Assembly (NCBI GenBank): GCA_026770585.1
Contig: MU646334.1
Span: 120,252 to 152,449, forward strand
DNA from: Baffinella frigidus
Taxonomy: Eukaryota; Cryptophyceae; Cryptomonadales; Baffinellaceae
Length of the DNA stretch: 32,198 nucleotides
Direction: 5' to 3'
Position 1 is the stretch's first letter. Every line of letters begins with the position of its first letter. Below are positions 26,914 to 32,198 of the stretch, one piece after another. A program made the translations under genes and the position numbers. The notes under the pieces are model-generated. The model ran no database searches. It was not told the DNA's origin and was given only the letters and a program-made list of their open reading frames with translations.

Positions 26914-29900
26914 AGAGAGAGTGTGTGTGTGTGTGTGTGAGAGAGAAGAGTCGGGGGGGTGAGTATCGGGCAGGACTCGCAGCGCCCTAGGGTGCCACCT
27001 CCTACGGACATGCGCCGCCCTTTTGGTCCAAAACCCCTCGATTTTAGGGCTGGACGAGAGCTCTTTTTCGTCGCCGACGCGGGTCGGAGCAGTGTGAGCA
27101 TAGTGTGAGATAGATGCTCCTGTGGAGCAGTGTGAGCCTCTGTCTCGCTCTCTGTCTCTGTCTCTGTCTCTGTCCCTCTGTCTCGCTCTGTCTCTCTCTC
27201 CCTTCCTGTCTGTGTGTCTCTCTCCCTCTCCCTCTGTGAGACGGATGTGGTGTACCGAAGCGGGCTGGTGTTAAAGCTCATAGGCGTTTGGATTACTTAT
27301 CTCCAGGCGTGAGAGTAATAAAGAAGATGTTGTTACTAAGCCATCAGGTACGCTACCACAGGAGAGCGGTGGACAAGAGGGTGGTGGGCTTCATGTTCAC
27401 TCCCCCCCTACGACAGATAGGAATGTTCGGCGTGGTGAGATGAATGAGAGCAGCCACGAATCAAAGCATCGAAAAATGCCAGCATCCCAGGCTCACATTC
27501 CAAGTATATCCTAAACCACGAACCCCAAACCCGCGAGGGTTGAGGGCTGAAACGTGGATAACGAGACCGGTTTCAGACGAGCAGCATTTCAGGTACACCC
27601 TACACCCTGAGCCCAGATCCCTAACCCCCCGAAACCAAACACCAGAACCCTAACCCCACACCCCCGACCTGGTAGTGGCTTCAAGCGCCAGGATCCGCGC
27701 CACGAAGTTCCGGTGACGGGGGGTCGTGTGCGGAGCAACGAACTGGACGACTTCGCTCGCCGCCATAGCCTCGCGCCTGTCCATCACCCTGCCGCCAAGC
27801 TTCCATCCACGGTCCGGGTGCCGAGACACGAGGATCTGGCGGTTTCCGAAAAGCGCTTGGTACATGACCAAGTCCTGATGCCTGTCGAAGATCAGAGCAG
27901 TGCCCAGGACTTGTCGCCACAGATTGCCGATGCCCGGTGTGATTTGCGCGTCATACTTGATGACGTCCAGCGCAAACTCAACCTTGCCCTGCACGTTGGT
28001 GCTAGCAAGATCGTCTCGCAGGCGCTGTTCGATTCCAGCTTCCATGCACGAGTCGAGCGCCACGAATCTCACGCCCTTCAGAGGCTTCGCGACACTGTCT
28101 CCCAACTGCTCCCACTCCAGCGCATCGCTCTGGCTCTGAAACACAAGAGCGGAAAGGTCTGCCCCCCCCAGCGCCGCCACTGCCTGAGCAAAGCCCTCGT
28201 CGATTTCAATCCATCCGAAGTCCGCGACGACTCCGAGGCACTTTGCTGGCAAGTCACGCGTGATTTCGCTCGTCCGCCCTCTGTTGTTGTTGTCCACCTG
28301 CAGCTTCCGCGAATCCATCCCTTCGCCGAGAGAGACGACCGTGAGACGCTGATCTCGTCCATCGCGGGTCAGGTCCAGCTTGGCAGTGGTGCACGTGACA
28401 ATCGCATCCTTGCAGTGGCGAATCACAGTGTCTGGGTCAGAGTCACGAGAGAGAGTCGGGAATTCCCGCTGCAGCACTGTCTGCGATTCCGCCTTGAGGA
28501 GGCCCTGAGCCTTCTTGAAATTCTTTTCTGCTTTCTGGAGCAGCGCCTGAACCGCTGTCCGTTCGCGATCACGTGTCGTTTCAGCGGTGTCGCTTTCCAC
28601 CAGCAAACGCGGGCAGTACTTGCACTCGAGGGACGTCGCGTTCTGGTCAGACGTCGAGGACTCGGAAGAAGCAGAAAGCTTGCACACCACTTCAACCTCC
28701 AATTCGCGTGCAGGGTCGTCTAGAGTGAGAGAGATGGTCCCTGCAACCGCGCCAGGCACTGCAGTGACCTCGATTCCTCCAGGCTCGCAAGAGAATTGAA
28801 CGTCGCTCGAATCAAGAAAATCGCAGACGTGGCCCAGCTTGGTCACTGTCTGCACCTGAACCTTGAGCGAACCTCCAGCTCGCAGTTCGCCCAAGTGAAG
28901 TCCGTCGCGTCCAGTCATGCGCAGGGTGACATCACCTGCATCCCCAGGCAAAGTAAGAACACACCATCCTAGAACACCGCGAGTAGGAGCCAGTAGCTTG
29001 ATCGTGGCTCGCATACTGATTGCAAGAGAAATTGCAAGGGACAGACTCTCAGGAAAACTCCTAGATTTGAGGGAATTTAGAGTACTGTACGTATTACAGT
29101 AGGTCAGAGAGCTCCTAGGCTCGCGTAGTTGGTCTGGAATCCCTACGGCCTGCCATTTGACTAGTCAAAGCTGTATTCAACAATACCCTAATTTTGATGG
29201 ACTTCTAAGACCTAATCCCGCCAGCTACTCAAATTGAATGCTCGGAGACTGGACATCATTGATGAATTTTGTAGAAATACCAGTATTTTCCAACCCATTT
29301 CCACAAAACCTAGCCGCAATGGCCAGTGTTCGGACATTCAATTGAGGGGCTGAGCGCCGGCGAGCCATGCCGAGGCGCGACCGTCGTAAGGCTCTTAGAC
29401 TTTTGCATCACTCATTGTAAGGCCTTCATAGGACCTGCATCGAGAGTAAAAAAGATGAACTAATTCAACTACCACACAGCGGGCTACGCAGAGAAAAAAA
29501 CTTCAGAATCCAGGCATTTGCGGTAACCTTATCCGTAGGAACCCCCCCTATGTCCCTACGGATTGCCTACCGTGAGGTCCTAGGTCTTGTCGCTTGTGGG
29601 TTATTCAAAATCCCTTCCACGTTCGCTGTGTGGCTGGCGGGATAAGACCTTGCAGACGCGTGACGCGAAGAACCTGATCGCAACCCAGCGCTGCGCTCGC
29701 CGGCCCGACGGGGAAGTTGAACGCGAATTCGTACACCGCGGGCGCTGCAGGGACCGAGAGGCAGTACGCGAGGCTTTCGTTTTGCAGAAGGATTTGGGGG
29801 GGCTGCGCGTTTTGCGGGGGCGTGATCCGAATCTGAGCGGCGTCCAAACGCATCGTAGAGCCGTCCCATGCTTCCCCCTCCACGAAAAGCTCCAGAAACT

Positions 29901-31526
29901 CCTCCGACTCGAGTGAACACGTCAACGAGTCGTCCTGCGCCGCGAGCAGCGCGCGTCCATCCGAAAGCAGGAAAAGGGGCCGGCGCAGCCAACCGCCAGG
30001 CTGCACGATGAGCTTGAGCTCTCCCTCCAGTCCGCCCACTCTCCTTTGCCCCTGCGCCCTCTTCTGTCGATGCTCCACGCCGACCTGGATCTCCGTCGTC
30101 TTCGAAACCCCAAAAAAGAAAGGGGCAAACACTGCCTGGCCGTGGCGCATCTGCGCGGCGAATTTCTGCATGCCGGCATGTTCGCACGTCACGTTCACGT
30201 CCGCCTTGAAAGACGGGTCCACGTTCCCAAACTCGTCCACTGCGAACAGACGAAGGAGGAATTTGTCGCCGCTCAGGTAGTTCCACTCGCTGGCCGCCTC
30301 CGAACCTGCCTCGCGCCGAAACTCCAAGCGCACCGCCGGGCCAGAACGGAAGCCAACTGAAACGTCTGCGAGATTGCGACAGTGGATCGCGTTCCCACCT
30401 CCAGTAGGGATGACGCGAATCTCGAGATGAGCCCTCGGAGCCACCCCGTCCCGTGGCGCGGGAAGCTTGCGCTTGGACAGCCCCCGCGCCCCCGCATCCG
30501 TGCGCTGCATCGGTTGAAACCATCCTTCGGTGGGCTGCTCCCCTTCAAAGAAAAGGCGCATGGAAATGTCGAAACCGTCCCAGACACACGATTCGACAGG
30601 CAGGCCGAGCTGGCCCACCAACCGAAGTGGCACATCGAAAGCTTGCCCGATCTGCAAATCCTGGAGATGCTGAACGTCGAATGCCTCCAAAAACCGCGGC
30701 TCGCCTGCGAGTGGGGCGCATGGTCACTTTCGAGGAGAAGGCATATGCTTCTAGGGTTTAGGGTTTAGTCGGCCCACCCACGCACACAGTCAAGGCTCCA
30801 ATCCACGCAGATGCGGTGGAGCAAGTTTCAAGCAGACGCGCTTCTTCCTGAAACTACACCCTACACCCTGCACCCTACATCCTACACCCTACACCATACA
30901 CCCTACACCCTACACCCTACACCCTACACCATACACCCTACACCCTACACCATACACCCTACACCATACACCCTACACCATACACCCTACACCCTACACA
31001 CTACACCCTAAACCCCAACACTCAACCCCCAAACCCCGAACCTTAAACTCTCAACCTTCAACCCGGCTGACAAACCTCACCACACAAACCCAGACAACGT
31101 CGCGGAAAGCAGACCTGCAGCCACGGTGATGTCGAGCCGGGCCTGCAGGTTCTCGGAGTGCGCCACGCACTCGACCGTCCCCGTGCAGCGGTTCGCCGCA
31201 TGCTGCTGGTGGACAAACTCCTGAATCTGGAACGCCTGATTGGCTGAGAAGCCGGACGGATCCCCCGCCGCCGGCAGCGACTCGTTCAGCACGATGGTGG
31301 ATCGCGTGACGGTGTGGCTCCCGGGGGGGAGGGGGGTGATCTGCAGCTGGCACATGGCGCCGAGGGACACGACGCGGACGGAGTTGTTGAGGTCATCGAC
31401 GTCGACGAGCGCCAGCCTGATCTCCGGCAGGTCCCACGACTCATCCATCGCGCTTCGGGGAAGCGCGATGAGGCTCACTTCGGCGTCGTGGGGGGGGGTC
31501 GAGAAGCGCAGATGCCTCGAACACAC
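26553..31526 (-). CDS. SMCHD1/DMS3-like SMC-hinge protein, C-terminal part
   Basis: Four minus-strand exons join with all phases agreeing: 31526-31115 (CTCCCAG|GTGTGT, donor GCTGCAG|GTCTGC), 30704-29649 (CTCGCAG|GCGAGC, donor CTGCAAG|GTCTTA), 29007-27669 (GCGAG|CCACG, donor ACCAG|GTCGGG) and 26715-26553 (CTCCGCAG|GAGTCT). Together they encode about 989 residues. Exons 1 and 2 and the start of exon 3 are beta-rich, with Ig-like repeat signatures such as LFAVDEFGN. Exon 3 has a short coiled coil (about 28573-28475), then an SMC hinge (about 28252-27742) with GVVADFG, IDEGFAQAV, SALVF and an ILVSRHPDRGWKLGG ending. The last exon is helical, then basic (AAKRAS, APKRRH), like a nuclear tail. In known relatives a GHKL ATPase precedes the Ig-like repeats and the hinge binds nucleic acid in chromatin silencing. 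Here the N-terminus lies beyond the right edge. The 29007 acceptor is the weakest junction. Confidence 0.75.
26763..26825. mobile_element. Family D element, half copy (copy 4)
   Basis: CGTCCTGAAAACCGGGTAG and GCCTACGGTAGGCCGTAGGGG define the left half; the right half is missing. It lies between two copies of the last exon start of the SMC-hinge gene (26868 and 26715). Confidence 0.85.
26820..26868 (-). pseudogene. Truncated copy of the SMC-hinge gene's last exon
   Basis: GACCGCAG|GAGCCTGG reads SLEDQQSKEQ against SLEDLKSKEA in the exon at 26715. It ends at a TAG formed at the family D junction (26820-26822). It has the better acceptor, a long CT tract, and the same phase. Splicing to it would give a product ending in KHL without the basic tail. 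Confidence 0.75.
26879..26947. repeat. GA/GT microsatellite (CT/CA on the minus strand)
   Basis: On the minus strand this is a CA tract followed by a long CT tract that leads straight into the acceptor at 26868. It can serve as a polypyrimidine tract for the SMC-hinge gene. Confidence 0.85.
27135..27240. repeat. TCTCTG/CT-rich simple repeat
   Basis: CTCTGTCTCTG-type repeats lie inside the last intron of the SMC-hinge gene. The Thr/Glu/Arg frame across it is an artefact. Confidence 0.85.
27505..27662. repeat. Degenerate telomere-like patches in an intron
   Basis: Sparse ACCCTA/ACCCTAC/ACCCCAAAC variants lie immediately downstream of the donor at 27668 on the minus strand. Confidence 0.7.
29473..29632. 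mobile_element. Family E TIR element, copy 2, in an intron
   Basis: CACACAGCGGGCTACGCAG at the left and CACGTTCGCTGTGTG at the right, 160 bp. It lies 16 bp inside the 29648-29008 intron of the SMC-hinge gene, next to the donor, just as copy 1 lies next to a donor at 16244. Confidence 0.85.
30753..31062. repeat. Telomere-like ACACCCT array in an intron
   Basis: A short GGGTTTAGGGTTTAG run (30754-30769) and a longer tract of ACACCCT, ACACCAT and ACCCTAA units (30855-31062) fill the 31114-30705 intron of the SMC-hinge gene. The Thr/Pro/Tyr-rich frame here is translated repeat. Confidence 0.9.
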
Positions 31527-31607
31527 CTGGGAGCGAGTTGGGCTTTACTGATAGGAGGGAGATCTGATCTGATCTCAGCACCCCTCGCCTGAGCTTTAGC
31601 ACCTTTA

Positions 31608-31653
31608 GAATTGATTGCGGCGGAACCGAGAAGCTCAGATGCCTCGAACACAC
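31608..31653 (-). pseudogene. Truncated copy of the SMC-hinge gene exon start
   Basis: AATACCAG|GTGTGTTCGAGG reads VCSRHLSFS, against VCSRHLRFS at the start of the exon at 31526. The similarity includes the acceptor region CAACTCGCTCC and is lost after about 30 coding bases. Confidence 0.8.
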
Positions 31654-31722
31654 CTGGTATTGGAGCGAGTTGGGATGTACAGATTAGAGGGATCAGCAGC
31701 CCAAACTCGCCTGATCTCAGCC

Positions 31723-31775
31723 CTCTTAGCAGCCACCGAGGGTTTCACGGATACAGTCCATCTAAACTATTTATC
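31723..31775. mobile_element. Family A element, left fragment
   Basis: CTTAGCAGCCACCGAGGGTT and CACGGATACAGTCCATCTAA match the end of family A; the rest is missing. Confidence 0.8.
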
Positions 31776-32198
31776 ACAAAAGGGTAGCTCCTATGGAGCG
31801 GAAATCAGGCTCAGCTGCACCCCACGCTTGGGCGTGCATATGCCCTTGGAAAAGAGGAACGAGAGAGCGAAGCTCGCACGCACTAGGGTGAATCTGAGGC
31901 TCTTGAGCGTGAAACTTGAAGGCCTGCCCCAGAAACAGCAACGGGCCCCACTAGGTCCGTGTCAGAGACGCGCAACATTGCACAGCGGGCGTGAAAGGTC
32001 GCGCTTCTTCCCGAAACTAAACCCTACACCCAGCACCTTCCGGGTAGCGGAACATACAACCCGGGTACGTTCTCTGGGGGGTGGTACTGGAATCGCTGGG
32101 GGTTAGGGTTGGAGGGAGGAAGATGTTGCGGGGGGGGGTGAGATGGAGGGTGGGGGGGTGAGAGTGGGTTGCCGAGAGAGGGAGTTTCAGAGAGGGAG
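31776..32198. other. Intron or intergenic; no gene recognised
   Basis: GCGCTTCTTCCCGAAACTAA followed by ACCCTACACCC at about 32001-32030 repeats the junction seen at 30838-30870. The end of the window is G-rich and GA-rich. No exon of the SMC-hinge gene was found here, though upstream exons must exist to the right. Confidence 0.5.

Noticed and set aside
27713-28723. Long plus-strand open frame of 336 codons
   Set aside because: It is antisense to the SMC-hinge exon. The minus frame has recognisable hinge motifs and phase-consistent splice sites; the plus frame is a shadow of GC-biased codons.
29567-30523. Minus-strand 318-codon frame overlapping the Ig-like exon
   Set aside because: It is rich in Arg/Gly/Ser, with no domain content, in another frame of the same exon; the 30704-29649 frame carries Ig-like signatures and correct splice phases.
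1-32198. Spliced-leader relics that would mark a dinoflagellate
   Set aside because: I looked for the conserved TTTTGGCTCAAG core and did not see it; absence in 32 kb does not exclude that group.

Overview
This is eukaryotic nuclear DNA, most likely from a protist or alga. The reasons are long arrays of plant-type telomere repeat (CCCTAAA/TTTAGGG) with many degenerate variants, genes broken into exons by introns with GT-AG ends, very sparse coding, many short elements with terminal inverted repeats (TIRs), and no bacterial features such as operons or ribosome binding sites. Dinoflagellate, cryptophyte or a related algal lineage would fit. I cannot fix the species, and I saw no dinoflagellate spliced-leader relic. 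The code looks standard.

Layout. 1-9950 is essentially gene-free: telomere-like arrays, simple repeats and a dense population of short TIR/hairpin elements, including a 551-bp element (8848-9398) with a tRNA-like promoter region, set inside a telomere-like array. 10.6-21.9 kb carries plus-strand exons: a CPGC-motif protein (10648-11190), a helical protein of unknown function (exons 12037-12160 and 13396-13719), a HAD-fold phosphatase-like protein (exons 14201-15413), further unrecognised exons (15480-16520), a PIN-related proline-rich fragment (17281-17560) and a PIN-domain nuclease-like gene (20522-21881). 22.0-24.6 kb is mostly repeats. 24605-25076 holds a minus-strand terminal exon preceded by two truncated copies of its own start. 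26553-31526 (minus) is the best gene in the window: the C-terminal ~989 residues of an SMCHD1/DMS3-like protein (Ig-like repeats, coiled coil, SMC hinge, basic tail) in four exons whose splice phases all agree. Its N-terminal part, where a GHKL ATPase would be expected, lies off the right edge.

Two themes run through the window. First, at least six genes have truncated extra copies of an exon boundary, with the splice acceptor or donor included, lying in the adjacent intron and usually separated from the real exon by a short TIR element or a telomere-like tract. Second, introns here are filled with telomere-like repeats, GA/CT microsatellites and TIR elements. I can define about a dozen families from copies inside the window; one has a fixed 139-bp length. 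All exon models are read by eye from splice motifs and reading frame and need transcript support.
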